Source: Emcibacter sp. (GTDB lineage: Bacteria > Pseudomonadota > Alphaproteobacteria > Sphingomonadales > Emcibacteraceae). From it: 64,000 bases of DNA. Positions 8,358 to 17,297 of this stretch are shown here, piece after piece. A program made the position numbers and the translations under genes. The stretch's first letter is position 1. Each line of letters opens with the position of its first letter. A model generated the notes under the pieces. It did no database searches. It saw only the letters and a program-made list of their open reading frames with translations, and had not been told where the DNA came from. The stretch spans positions 1,970,001-2,034,000 of the forward strand of contig NZ_OY776217.1 of the NCBI RefSeq assembly GCF_963675455.1. The letters are read 5' to 3'.

Positions 8358-10790
8358 TTAGAAATTCACCCGCAATTTTGCGTACCATTCCGCAGGACGG
8401 TTGTAGGTACCGTAAGTCTGGCCACCGGCAAGCTGGGCCTGGCCGGTTATCAGATAGCGTTCGTCCAGAATGTTGGTGCCACCGAAGACCAGATCCCAAT
8501 GTTCATTAGGCTCCCGGTAGGTGATGGACGCATTGAGATTGTCCACAGCCGGACGTTTGAGGAGCTCTGTATTTTCCGTGTCGTTATAAAGCGAAGTGGT
8601 ATGGGTATAATCCACATTGAACAATAGGGAACCACCATTAGCCAGGGACAGTTCATAGCTTGGGCTGATGTTGATCATCCACTCGGGTGTTTTTGGCAGG
8701 ACAGATTCCGTTGAGATGCCGGCAACACGGGGGTCGATGTATGTATATTTGGCGTCCGTGTAGCCAATGCCGCCGCGAAGCAGGAAGCCGTCCGTGACCA
8801 CAAACTGGAACTCAGCCTCGAAACCTTTGATTTCCGCGTCACCCGCATTCCGGATAGTCGGGGATACACCTTCCTGGAAGTTCAACTGAATACCGTTATA
8901 CTCGGAATAGAAGGTAGAAATGTTAACCTGGGCGCGACGATCCATGAATTCGGATTTCAGGCCGATTTCATAGCTGGTGGCTTTTTCCTCGTCAAAGTCA
9001 AGACGGTCAGCGGCAACCGGCGGGTTGGACAGACGGGTTGTCCAACTCCCGGTTTTATAGCCTTTTGACCAGGAGGCATAAACCATCATGTCTTCATTGG
9101 GGTGGAATTCAAGGCCAACACGGGGTGAGAAGTTTGTGAACTTCTTGTCCCGGACACCAGCCGGATAGTAGCGAAGTGGCTCATCCGGATTGGGGAAGCC
9201 AAGGATTACGGCATTTTCTGCATTCGGCTCCAGTCCGGCAAATTTGTAGTTCAGACCGTTATAGTCAGACTGGAAGCCTTCGAAAGACTTGTTTTCTTCG
9301 GTATAACGGGCACCCAGGGTAAGTCCGAGTTTATCGGTGAGCGCATAGTTCAGGTGAGTGAACACCGCCCAGGAATCTGTCCACAGGTCGTTTGGACCAT
9401 CAACCTGAAGCAATCCTGACGGGAATGTCACATGATCATGCAGGTCGCCGCTTTCCTCGAAGTAGAAGGCGCCGAAGACATAGTCCAGTTTGTCATCCAT
9501 CGCGGAACCGAGGAGCTGCAATTCCTGAGAGAACTGCTTCTGGTTCATCGTGAAAGATGTATGAAGCATCGGCAGCGGCGACCCGTCAAGGTCCATGGCA
9601 GCCGTCCAGTGAAGTTCACGGTAGGCCGTGATTGATTTCAGGTCCATCGAGTCATTAAGAGCATAGTCGATGGTGAGAGCGCCGCCATAGGTTTCCAGTT
9701 GATCCAGGCTGTTGCCATTGGCATAGGACAGGTCCGGGTCATCCAGTACAAACTGATCATCATAATATAGTCGGTCATTGTCTGGATCCGCATCCACATT
9801 TACACCAAAGATGGAGGGTGTGGAATAGGTCGTATCCACGGAAGTTCCATGTCCGCCACAGACTGTCGGGACAAAAGCACCGTCAAGACAGGCATTGTAG
9901 AAATGGGCAAAAACATCATCCGGTCCGCTATGTGTTTTTATAAGCGTGCTGGCCATCGCTGACTGGTCTGCCTTGGAGTAATCGCCTCCCAGGGTGATTT
10001 TCAGATCATCACTGGCATTATAGACAACTTTACCGCGGATCGACCATTCATTCTGGCCACCCTCAGTGTCGGACGTCCGGTATCCGGCAGCTTTAAACTG
10101 GTCGAAACTGTCAGTGACATAGGCCCCTGCCCCGGGGAAGGGAATCCGTTTCTGGAAACCTTCACGGTTCACACTTGAAAAGGCCACTGTCGCGGCCAGT
10201 TTGTCCTGGATGAGGGGAATGTCTGCGGCGCCGGCGACGTCAAAACGCTCGAAGCTGCCTGTGGTGACTTCACCACGGAAAGAAAACTCATTGCCCGGCT
10301 CGCGGGTGACGATGCTGACGGCACCCCCGATGGAGTTACGGCCGAACAGGGTTCCCTGTGGACCTTTCAGGATCTCGATGCGCTCCACATCAAGAAGGGA
10401 CGCATTGGCGCCGACGGTACGGGCCAGGTAAACGCCGTCTACATAGATGCCGACGCCGGGGTCAAGGTTGAAGGCGAAGTCGTTCTGTCCGATGCCGCGG
10501 ATATAGGCGGCCAGCACGGAAGACGACCCGGAGAAAGGTGTTCCGGCATCAAGGGTGACGTTCGGCGACAGGTTGGCAAGCTGTGAGACTTCGCTGATGC
10601 CGCTATTGGCCAGTGCTTCGGCTGAAAAGGCGCTCACTGCAATTGGCACGTCCTGAATATTTTCAGTTCGTTTCTGCGCGGTGACCACAATTTCTTCAAT
10701 TGAGAATATACTTTCCTTTTCCTGAGCAAATGCAGACGGGGCGGCAAGCAGGCTGCTTGCAAGAATTGTTGATGATAGCAATCGTTTCAT
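8358..10790 (-). CDS. TonB-dependent outer-membrane receptor
   Basis: An 810-residue protein with signal peptide MKRLLSSTILASSLLAAPSA (cleavage near AFA-Q), a TonB-box-like 'EEIVVTAQKR' segment just after it, a plug domain with 'YIRGIGQNDF' and 'LKGPQGTLFGRNSIGGA', then a long beta-barrel ending in aromatic 'WYAKLRVNF'. It is of the type common in alphaproteobacteria that degrade sterols, aromatics or plant compounds, importing a substrate that is not siderophore-like across the outer membrane. SD GGGAGGA lies 8 bp upstream of the ATG. The next genes upstream on the same strand are an MFS carrier and oxidoreductases, so it is likely the outer-membrane entry step of the same pathway; that link is inference. 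Confidence 0.92.
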   Translation of the reverse strand: MKRLLSSTILASSLLAAPSAFAQEKESIFSIEEIVVTAQKRTENIQDVPIAVSAFSAEALANSGISEVSQLANLSPNVTLDAGTPFSGSSSVLAAYIRGIGQNDFAFNLDPGVGIYVDGVYLARTVGANASLLDVERIEILKGPQGTLFGRNSIGGAVSIVTREPGNEFSFRGEVTTGSFERFDVAGAADIPLIQDKLAATVAFSSVNREGFQKRIPFPGAGAYVTDSFDQFKAAGYRTSDTEGGQNEWSIRGKVVYNASDDLKITLGGDYSKADQSAMASTLIKTHSGPDDVFAHFYNACLDGAFVPTVCGGHGTSVDTTYSTPSIFGVNVDADPDNDRLYYDDQFVLDDPDLSYANGNSLDQLETYGGALTIDYALNDSMDLKSITAYRELHWTAAMDLDGSPLPMLHTSFTMNQKQFSQELQLLGSAMDDKLDYVFGAFYFEESGDLHDHVTFPSGLLQVDGPNDLWTDSWAVFTHLNYALTDKLGLTLGARYTEENKSFEGFQSDYNGLNYKFAGLEPNAENAVILGFPNPDEPLRYYPAGVRDKKFTNFSPRVGLEFHPNEDMMVYASWSKGYKTGSWTTRLSNPPVAADRLDFDEEKATSYEIGLKSEFMDRRAQVNISTFYSEYNGIQLNFQEGVSPTIRNAGDAEIKGFEAEFQFVVTDGFLLRGGIGYTDAKYTYIDPRVAGISTESVLPKTPEWMINISPSYELSLANGGSLLFNVDYTHTTSLYNDTENTELLKRPAVDNLNASITYREPNEHWDLVFGGTNILDERYLITGQAQLAGGQTYGTYNRPAEWYAKLRVNF

Positions 10791-11116
10791 GGTTTTAGTC
10801 CTCCCATTAGGGTTTCTTCGTTGGGGTTGCGATATTTCTACTCTTGATACTTATTCCATGTCCCTGTTCCCAAGTCGGGTTCATGGTTGGAAACACCGCA
10901 GTTTTCATCGTACTAAAGCGTGACATACGCTGCCACACCTAGAGGGAATTGTTACTTTACTTAAAACGAACTTCATTCTTGTCAGTAGGAATTGATTATG
11001 GTTTTTATTGTTAAAATACCTCTCGAAATTCTGTAACCTCACTCAAATCTTGGGGGCAGGGCATGCATGTTGACATAACTGCCTCGTTCATGTTGCGCTC
11101 CTTCTTCCCGGATGCA
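10791..11116. other. Intergenic region upstream of the TonB receptor gene
   Basis: 326 bp without a credible ORF. It holds the receptor's SD (GGGAGGA on the minus strand, ending 8 bp before the ATG) and a short inverted repeat, AGCGT-gacat-ACGCT at 10917-10931, that could be a regulator site. AT-rich stretches at 10950-11030 could hold a promoter, but I cannot identify clear -35/-10 boxes. Nothing else is evident. Confidence 0.4.
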
Positions 11117-12355
11117 TTAAGCCGGGCTGGGGGCAGGATTGCCGACCTTGGCCGGGGCTGTTTCCTTCAGTCCAAGGGCAAGTAATCCGCTGGCAATGGC
11201 ACAACCGGTCTGGATAAACAGCGGGGCCTGCAGACTGTACTGATCAGCCGCCCAACCGGCGATGGCCGGTGCGGAAAAGCCGCCGATGATTTCCCCGATC
11301 GCCATGATCAGTCCCATGACCGTGGCAACATACCCCGCCGGCACCGTTTCAGCCGGGACCGTAGCCATGAATACGGGAAATGTGCCGTTAAGTGCCCAGC
11401 CGATAAAGATCAGCGCAGCCAGCATGACAACCGGACCGTCGAAATAAAGGGCTGAAAGAGGGCATATCACCCCGATGAAGGAAAAGAGCACCAGGATTGG
11501 CTTGCGACCGAAACGATCCGAAAGCCCCGGAACCAGAAAGGCGCAGACTGTGGCGGATATACCGAGCGTTCCCATTAACCAGCTCATGGTGGAAGGCTCA
11601 AATCCCCGGGACTGAACAAAGAAGATCGGCATGAAGGCCCAGGCGATCACCAGATAAGACACGGAGAGGATGCTGATCAGACCGCACAACACGATGTTGC
11701 GATAGCGGAAAAGCTGGAAGGTATTCATTTTTTTCTGAGCAGGAGCTCCGCCTTCCGTTTCGCTTTTCTTGGGGAACAGTTTCTTCTGGGCGGCGGGTTC
11801 GCGGATATATTTCCAGATGAAGAAGGCGGCGACCAGGCCGGGAACTCCGGAAATAAAGAAGGCGACGCGCCAGTTAAACATTTCCGCCAGCGCCACCAGG
11901 ACGACCGGAGCGGCAAAGGACCCCAGAAGGTTACTACCGAAATTCTGAACAAACCCCATATAAAGTCCCCGTCTCTCGGGCGAGACTTCCTTGACGACCA
12001 TGGCATGGGAAACCGGCATCATCGGTCCTTCGGAAAGCCCCATAAGCAGGCGGGCGGCCAGCAGCATCATAAAGGATGTGGCCAGGCCCGACAGGAAGGA
12101 ACAACAGGAAAAGACGAAAATGGAAATCAGCAGGAAGATCTTTCTTCTTCCGGTGGCATCGGACAAAGCGCCGAGGGCATAACCGGAAATGGCCCAGGTC
12201 AGGGACAGGGCGGAGGATAATAAACCGATCTGTGTATTGGTTAGGCCGAGGTCAGGGGCAATAAAAGGGACAAGGAAGTTGACCGCGTTCCTGTCGAAAA
12301 AGGCAATCCCGAAAGTAATACTCAGGATAGTGGCCATTTTTGTTTCATATTTCAT
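11117..12355 (-). CDS. MFS transporter
   Basis: A 412-residue major-facilitator protein with 12 predicted hydrophobic helices. The loop 2-3 motif is 'GALSDATGRRK' and its repeat in the second half is 'LSDRFGRKPI', both diagnostic of MFS. The sequence style (N-terminal 'AVNFLVPFIAPDLGL') is that of the anion/aromatic acid:H+ symporter group. It likely moves an organic anion across the inner membrane. It is the fourth gene in a minus-strand series (cupin, SDR, zinc ADH, MFS) and probably carries the substrate those enzymes process. Confidence 0.9.
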   Translation of the reverse strand: MKYETKMATILSITFGIAFFDRNAVNFLVPFIAPDLGLTNTQIGLLSSALSLTWAISGYALGALSDATGRRKIFLLISIFVFSCCSFLSGLATSFMMLLAARLLMGLSEGPMMPVSHAMVVKEVSPERRGLYMGFVQNFGSNLLGSFAAPVVLVALAEMFNWRVAFFISGVPGLVAAFFIWKYIREPAAQKKLFPKKSETEGGAPAQKKMNTFQLFRYRNIVLCGLISILSVSYLVIAWAFMPIFFVQSRGFEPSTMSWLMGTLGISATVCAFLVPGLSDRFGRKPILVLFSFIGVICPLSALYFDGPVVMLAALIFIGWALNGTFPVFMATVPAETVPAGYVATVMGLIMAIGEIIGGFSAPAIAGWAADQYSLQAPLFIQTGCAIASGLLALGLKETAPAKVGNPAPSPA

Positions 12356-12406
12356 ATTTTATTCCCGGACATTTCCGGCCCTATATTTTTAATTTTGTTT
12401 TATTTT

Positions 12407-13414
12407 TCAGGTTCCTGGGTTGACCATAACCTTGCATTGCGTTGTTCTTTTACGAAGTCCTTCAAACGTTTCCGGCATATTTTGGAGGCTCACCGTTTCG
12501 GTGATCAGGGACTGGGGTACCGGCTTGTCGGCTTCCAGGGCATCGAGGGCGACCTGGAATTCCTTGACCTCGAAAAAGGCCGAGGTCTGGATACAGACTT
12601 CCTTGGACAGCGCTTCAAAGGGGATAAATGTGTCCGGCATCGTGCACAGGCCGAGGACAACGATTTTGCCCTGTACTTTTACATGATCAACCGACTGGGC
12701 GATGAGGCCCGGCAGGCCGACGCATTCAAACACAATATCCGGTGCACTGCCCATATTGGTGTTGATAGCGTCAACCAGATCCTCCCGTTTGGTAAAGAAG
12801 GCGGTCGCCCCCATGGCATAGGCGCGGTTTTCCTGAAAATTGTTAATATCTGCAACAGCCACATGCAGCGCGCCCATACGGCGCGCCCAGAAAGCAACCG
12901 CAAGCCCGATCGGACCGGCGCCGAGGACCAATATGCGGTCGCCGGGCTTCAGGCCGGACTTGACCACGCCGTGCAGGCCGACCGCAAGCGGTTCAACCAG
13001 GGCGCCGTCTTCCAGACTGAGGCTATCGGGAATTTTGATACATTGCTGTTCACTGGTCACCGCATATTCACCGTAACCGCCGCCCTGCAGTTCCATTTCT
13101 TTGCACCAGGCCGGCTGGCCGGCGAGACATCGCGCGCATTTGCCGCAGCTTTTCAGGGGAATGACCGAAACATTGTCCCCGGTTTTGAGGCGGGTCACGC
13201 CCTTGCCCGTAGCAACCACTTCGCCTGAAAATTCATGACCAAGGACAGTATCGCAGGTGATTCCGAAAGCGGGGTCTTCGGTCATATGCAGGTCGCTGCC
13301 GCAGATGCCGCAGCGTCCCACCTTGACCACGACCTGACCTTCACCGGGGGTGGGGTCGGGAATATTCTCCACTTCCAGCGGTTTATGTAAGCCTTTGAAC
13401 AGGGCTGCTTTCAT
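12407..13414 (-). CDS. Zinc-dependent alcohol dehydrogenase (MDR superfamily)
   Basis: A 335-residue medium-chain dehydrogenase. Catalytic zinc ligands are visible at C38 and H60-E61 ('CGICGSDLH', 'GHEFSG'). The structural zinc site is C89, C92, C95 and C103 ('CGKCARCLAGQPAWC'). The NAD(P)-binding motif is 'VLGAGPIGLA', followed by an acidic residue after beta2 ('VAVADIN'), which favours NAD+. It resembles threonine/butanediol/sorbitol dehydrogenases, which oxidise secondary alcohols to ketones. Sitting between an MFS gene and an SDR gene, it likely performs one redox step in a short catabolic route. Confidence 0.9.
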   Translation of the reverse strand: MKAALFKGLHKPLEVENIPDPTPGEGQVVVKVGRCGICGSDLHMTEDPAFGITCDTVLGHEFSGEVVATGKGVTRLKTGDNVSVIPLKSCGKCARCLAGQPAWCKEMELQGGGYGEYAVTSEQQCIKIPDSLSLEDGALVEPLAVGLHGVVKSGLKPGDRILVLGAGPIGLAVAFWARRMGALHVAVADINNFQENRAYAMGATAFFTKREDLVDAINTNMGSAPDIVFECVGLPGLIAQSVDHVKVQGKIVVLGLCTMPDTFIPFEALSKEVCIQTSAFFEVKEFQVALDALEADKPVPQSLITETVSLQNMPETFEGLRKRTTQCKVMVNPGT

Positions 13415-13432
13415 CTTTTTCTCCGCGCTTTT

Positions 13433-14263
13433 CTAGTCCACCATTCCAAGCATGGTGCCGCCGTCGATGACGATCTGCGCCCCGTTCACATAGGATGAGG
13501 CGGGGGATGCCAGGTAGAGGGCAAGTCCCTTGATCTCGTCCGGGGTGGCAATGCGTCCCAGCGGATTGCGGACCTCGAAAGCCTTGCGGTCTTCGGCATT
13601 TTTCAGCCGGCCTCCGGCAATGTTGGTCATGAAGGCGCCCGGTGCAATGGCATTGACAAGGATGCCGTATTTGGCGAGTTCCAAGGCCATCTGGCGCACC
13701 AGATGAGCCACACCCGCCTTGGCCGGCATATAAGGGGTTCCCACAATGGGCTCACAGACGAGGGCGGCATTGGAACTGGTCACGATAATGCGCCCGCTGC
13801 GTTGCGGCTTCATATATTTCACCGCCGCCTTGATGGTATTGAACACACTGGTCAGGTTGGCATTGATCCCCCGGTCCCAGGCTTCATCAGAGACATTTTC
13901 AATCTCCCCGGCCGGGTTGCGTTCATCTTCCACTGTCAGGAAACCTGGGCCCACGTCGATACCGGCATTGGCAAAGACCACATCAATGGAGCCGTAAGCC
14001 TCGTTTGCCTCCTTGAAAACCTGGGCCATCTGTTCCCGGTTGGTGACATCGAGAACTGCTCCGCGCACGGTGCAGCCGCGGGCGGTGAGACGGTCAACCT
14101 GCTCCTGAAGGGTAGTGGGGTTGATATCGGTCAGAGTGACCCTGGCCCCGCTATCCGCCATGACTTCCGCATAGGCCAGACCAATGCCGCTTGCCGCGCC
14201 GGTGACCAGGGTGGAAAGTCCCTCTACATTAAAGACTTTTTTGAGATCAAATTTTTCGCTCAT
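13433..14263 (-). CDS. SDR family oxidoreductase
   Basis: A 276-residue classical SDR. Motifs are 'TGAASGIG' for cofactor, 'FANAGI', a Ser in 'IVTSSNA', and 'YMPAK' (Tyr-x3-Lys), with a C-terminal 'NGAQIVIDGGTMLGM'. I chose the ATG at 14263 because GGAGG lies 5 bases upstream; the upstream in-frame ATG at 14275 would absorb that SD into the coding region. Only 14 bp separates it from the stop of the cupin gene, so the two are co-transcribed. Probable role: NAD(P)-dependent oxidation or reduction of a hydroxy/keto intermediate. Confidence 0.9.
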   Translation of the reverse strand: MSEKFDLKKVFNVEGLSTLVTGAASGIGLAYAEVMADSGARVTLTDINPTTLQEQVDRLTARGCTVRGAVLDVTNREQMAQVFKEANEAYGSIDVVFANAGIDVGPGFLTVEDERNPAGEIENVSDEAWDRGINANLTSVFNTIKAAVKYMKPQRSGRIIVTSSNAALVCEPIVGTPYMPAKAGVAHLVRQMALELAKYGILVNAIAPGAFMTNIAGGRLKNAEDRKAFEVRNPLGRIATPDEIKGLALYLASPASSYVNGAQIVIDGGTMLGMVD

Positions 14264-14277
14264 GGCCGCCTCCATTC

Positions 14278-14796
14278 TCAGATGAACAAATTTTTGTTAA
14301 TGGGAATGTTATTTTCTTCGCAATAGGTGACATAGTGCTCAATGAACCAGAAAACGTTAAGGGTCTCTTCAAGTTCCCCCTTGTCATTGTAGAATTCACT
14401 GGACCCCTGCATCCAAAAAATAGCTTTCATGCCGTTGGGATCGCTGGTCAGCAGGGTGTGGGCAGTGCCCGGAGCTTCCGTGAAGAAGTCGCCCTGACGG
14501 GCGACCCAGTCATGTTCCAGGTAATAAACATTGCCCTCAAGGCACATGGCGGAGACGGCGCCCTGATGTTTATGGGTACCGATCACACCCGGGGATTTCA
14601 CCCACAGGATGTTGCAGTAGGAGTTGGTGCGGACATCAAAGGCCAGATGGCGAATGGCAGCATTATCGCCGAAGGGCACCCAGGGGGAATCTTTTTCAGA
14701 GGCGCTGACAAATCCGCCTTCCACACCAAAACGCTCGATTGTACGGGCGTAGGGTTCCGGAACCGGAAAAATATCTTCTTTTGTTGGCAGTTTCAT
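14278..14796 (-). CDS. Cupin protein, 2,4'-dihydroxyacetophenone dioxygenase-like
   Basis: A 172-residue cupin. H75 and H77 (GTHKH), with a possible E94, and H113 in 'PGTAHTL' supply a mononuclear iron site. Overall arrangement matches the 2,4'-dihydroxyacetophenone dioxygenase/acetylacetone dioxygenase-like group, which cleave a C-C bond next to a ketone using O2. It is the first gene of the minus-strand catabolic series (cupin, SDR, zinc ADH, MFS), consistent with ring- or ketone-cleavage of the imported compound. The exact substrate is not predictable, and some members of this fold are isomerases or have no known activity. Confidence 0.75.
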   Translation of the reverse strand: MKLPTKEDIFPVPEPYARTIERFGVEGGFVSASEKDSPWVPFGDNAAIRHLAFDVRTNSYCNILWVKSPGVIGTHKHQGAVSAMCLEGNVYYLEHDWVARQGDFFTEAPGTAHTLLTSDPNGMKAIFWMQGSSEFYNDKGELEETLNVFWFIEHYVTYCEENNIPINKNLFI

Positions 14797-14986
14797 GGTC
14801 TTGTTTCCCTAAATTCTCAACAGGTTGTCGTCTGATATCTTCAAATATGAGCCGGTTGTCCGGTCCGGCTATTGATTTTTTATTAATCTATAATGATGTT
14901 CGGGGGCCTTCCCATCCGTGAGGGAACCATAACCACGCTCAAAAGGATGTAGTGAAGCGGGGAGACATGGTTTAATCACGGAAACA

Positions 14987-15829
14987 TCATTCAGTCCCCA
15001 GTATTTCCATCAGTTCGTTTATATTTTCGAGGATCAGCCCTGGCCGTTTATCGGCCGGTTGCCCGGCAAAATCTTCGGTACTGTACAGGCCGGTTGCCAC
15101 GCTGACGGACAGAGCACCAAAATCATTGGCCATCTTGGACTCCAGGTCGGGGTCATCGCCGACCACGACGATTTCCTCCGGACGTACTCCTTCCAGCCCC
15201 ATGCGGGACATGGCCACTTTCAGGGCCTCACTGGACGGTTTGCCCAGCACAAGTGCCTCGGTATTGGTCAGCGCCTTAAGCATGGCATTAATGGCGAAGC
15301 TGGTGCCAAGTCCCCGGCCGCCGGCTGCGGCAAAAAACGGTACATCGGACGCCGTGGTCAGAAGGGCGCCGTCCCAGATGGCCTGGACGGCCGCTTCCAG
15401 ATCGGGAAAGGTAAATTCCCGGAACCAGCCCACATAAATGGCGTCATATTTTTCCCCGGTACCGGGCGATTCGACAATGCTGAGGCCGGCTTCTTTCAGG
15501 GGGCTCCAGACTGGTTCCTTTCCCAGAACCAGAATCCGCTCGGCGCCTTTTTCCTTGAGATAGGCAGCGGCAGCCGTGGACGGGGTCATCATTTCTTCAT
15601 CCCGCACGTTAAGACCGGCTGACCGCAGGGAGTTGGCATACCAGAGCGGGGTCCGGGCGGTGCCGTTTGTAAAAACCTGGTAAGGAATATCATTGGCCCG
15701 CAGATGTTCCAGCACTTCCGCAGCGCCTTCCAGTTTCTTGTGATTGCCGCTGGCCTTGTCGCCAAGGACAAGGGTGCCGTCCATATCAAAGACAAACCCT
15801 TTGGCGTTTTTTACTTGTTCACGCAACAC
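14987..15829 (-). CDS. HAD-IIA family hydrolase
   Basis: About 280 residues; DMDGT at 15-19 is HAD motif I, 'VFTNGTA' motif II, 'LGKPSSEAL' motif III and 'VVVGDDPDLES' motif IV. The cap between motifs II and III places it in subclass IIA with NagD, pyridoxal phosphatase and 4-nitrophenylphosphatase types. Alternative starts GTG 15829 or TTG 15826 both lie just after AAGGAG (15838-15833); the TTG has the better spacing. The start overlaps the stop of the carboxyltransferase gene by 8-11 bp, so it is the last member of a tightly coupled five-gene operon. Its phosphatase role there is unknown: it may dephosphorylate a pathway intermediate or repair a side product. Confidence 0.85.
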   Translation of the reverse strand: MLREQVKNAKGFVFDMDGTLVLGDKASGNHKKLEGAAEVLEHLRANDIPYQVFTNGTARTPLWYANSLRSAGLNVRDEEMMTPSTAAAAYLKEKGAERILVLGKEPVWSPLKEAGLSIVESPGTGEKYDAIYVGWFREFTFPDLEAAVQAIWDGALLTTASDVPFFAAAGGRGLGTSFAINAMLKALTNTEALVLGKPSSEALKVAMSRMGLEGVRPEEIVVVGDDPDLESKMANDFGALSVSVATGLYSTEDFAGQPADKRPGLILENINELMEILGTE

Positions 15830-17297
15830 TCGCTCCTTTGTGCAGGGCCAGGCGGAGACCCGGCCGCTCGATAACAATGTCACTGGCTTCCGGGCGGGTG
15901 GCCAGTTCTTTCAAAAGTTTAAACAGGGGGGCCGCCTCGGGGGTATAGGTGGCGCGGCTGCGGCTGTTGGCCATCATGGCATCCACCTGTTCGTCCGGCA
16001 TTACCGCCCTGAGCAGGAACTCCTCATCATCCATGTCATGGCCGAATTTCTTCCTGAGGTCTTTGTAGGTGGGGAAGGTGGGCTCATTTTCGATTTCCCG
16101 GGCCCGGGGCCGATCCATAATGGCGGCTTCGATTTCCGGATCGACAGCCCTGGTCGGATGGCCGAATTTACCCATCACATATCGAAGAACCTGGTCGGAC
16201 ACCTGACTATAGCGTCCTTTGCCGATCACATTGAACAGGGCCTGGCTCATAACCATCTGCGGGAAGGGAGTTACCATGATCGGTTGCCCGAGTTCATCCC
16301 GGACCCGTTCGGTTTCCTCAATCACTTCCTGGAATTTATGTTCGAGCTTCAGTTCCTGCAACTGACGCAGGGTGGTGGTCATGACCCCGCCGGCAATCTG
16401 GTGCCGGAGGAAGCTGGCGTCAAAGGACTGGGGTGTGCCGACGGGCCGTCCCTCGGCCTTGGCCATGCGGGAAAAATACTGGCTGTATTGGGCCAGGGCC
16501 TTGTCATCAATATCGACGTTATGCCCGGCTTCACGCAGGTTGGCGACCATTCGCTCTGCTTCCGGCAGGGAGGATCCGTTCCCCAGGGGCCCGGCGGCGA
16601 CATGGACGGCGGAGATAAAGCCCAGGTCGGCGGCGGCAAGGCTGGTGATCGGGCCGTAGCCGATGGTGCAGTGGGCATGGATTTCCAGCGGCTTGTCGCC
16701 GATGGCGGCTTTTACCGCCGGGGCCAGGGTCTTGACCCGGTCCGGCGACATCAGACCTGCGGGATCTTTCAGATAAAACAGGTCAATATCCGGGCTCTGG
16801 GCCAGTTTGCGGGCAAAATCCGCATAGAATTCATCCGTATGCACGTCCGACAGGGTGAAAGTCAGGGCGCCCATGATTTCGGCTTCCCCTTCTTCCCTGC
16901 AGATTTTTGCCGCCGTCAGCACCGCATCAGGGTCATGCATGGGGTCCAGGATAATAAACCGGCGAATCCCGGCGAGCTGAAGCCGGCGGTAGACCAGGCG
17001 CATGAACTCCGGATCGGCCTGTTGCCAGGCAATAAAGCGCAGCCCTGTGGTGATAAACTGCAGCGGGGAATTCGGCATGGCGATGCGCGCCCGGCGGATC
17101 AGATCCCAGGGATTATTCTGATAGTAGCGCACGGCGATGGCCATGAAGGTCGAGGAAATAAAGTCGATGGTCTGGAAGCCGACCCGGTCGACGGTGCCGG
17201 CAATCTCCAGCATCTGGGCGGTGTTCAGGCCTGTGGCGCCCCAGATGCTCTGGTTTCCATCGCGCATGGAGACATCAACGAGTTTGATTTCAGCCAT
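15819..17297 (-). CDS. Carboxyltransferase subunit of a biotin-dependent carboxylase (pyruvate carboxylase B-like)
   Basis: A 492-residue HMGL-like TIM-barrel with a conserved carboxyltransferase domain. 'DVSMRDGNQS' (residues 8-17) supplies the metal Asp and substrate Arg, K177 in 'YLKDPAGL' matches the lysine that is carboxylated in pyruvate carboxylase/oxaloacetate decarboxylase, and H207-x-H209 in 'EIHAHC' are the metal histidines. It belongs to the 2-oxo-acid branch of biotin enzymes, not the acyl-CoA branch. Start ATG 17297 overlaps the biotin carboxylase stop by 8 bp; the in-frame extension to 17369 would run inside that gene. It acts with the adjacent BC and BCCP proteins. Substrate unknown; pyruvate is the default guess. 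Confidence 0.85.
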   Translation of the reverse strand: MAEIKLVDVSMRDGNQSIWGATGLNTAQMLEIAGTVDRVGFQTIDFISSTFMAIAVRYYQNNPWDLIRRARIAMPNSPLQFITTGLRFIAWQQADPEFMRLVYRRLQLAGIRRFIILDPMHDPDAVLTAAKICREEGEAEIMGALTFTLSDVHTDEFYADFARKLAQSPDIDLFYLKDPAGLMSPDRVKTLAPAVKAAIGDKPLEIHAHCTIGYGPITSLAAADLGFISAVHVAAGPLGNGSSLPEAERMVANLREAGHNVDIDDKALAQYSQYFSRMAKAEGRPVGTPQSFDASFLRHQIAGGVMTTTLRQLQELKLEHKFQEVIEETERVRDELGQPIMVTPFPQMVMSQALFNVIGKGRYSQVSDQVLRYVMGKFGHPTRAVDPEIEAAIMDRPRAREIENEPTFPTYKDLRKKFGHDMDDEEFLLRAVMPDEQVDAMMANSRSRATYTPEAAPLFKLLKELATRPEASDIVIERPGLRLALHKGASVA

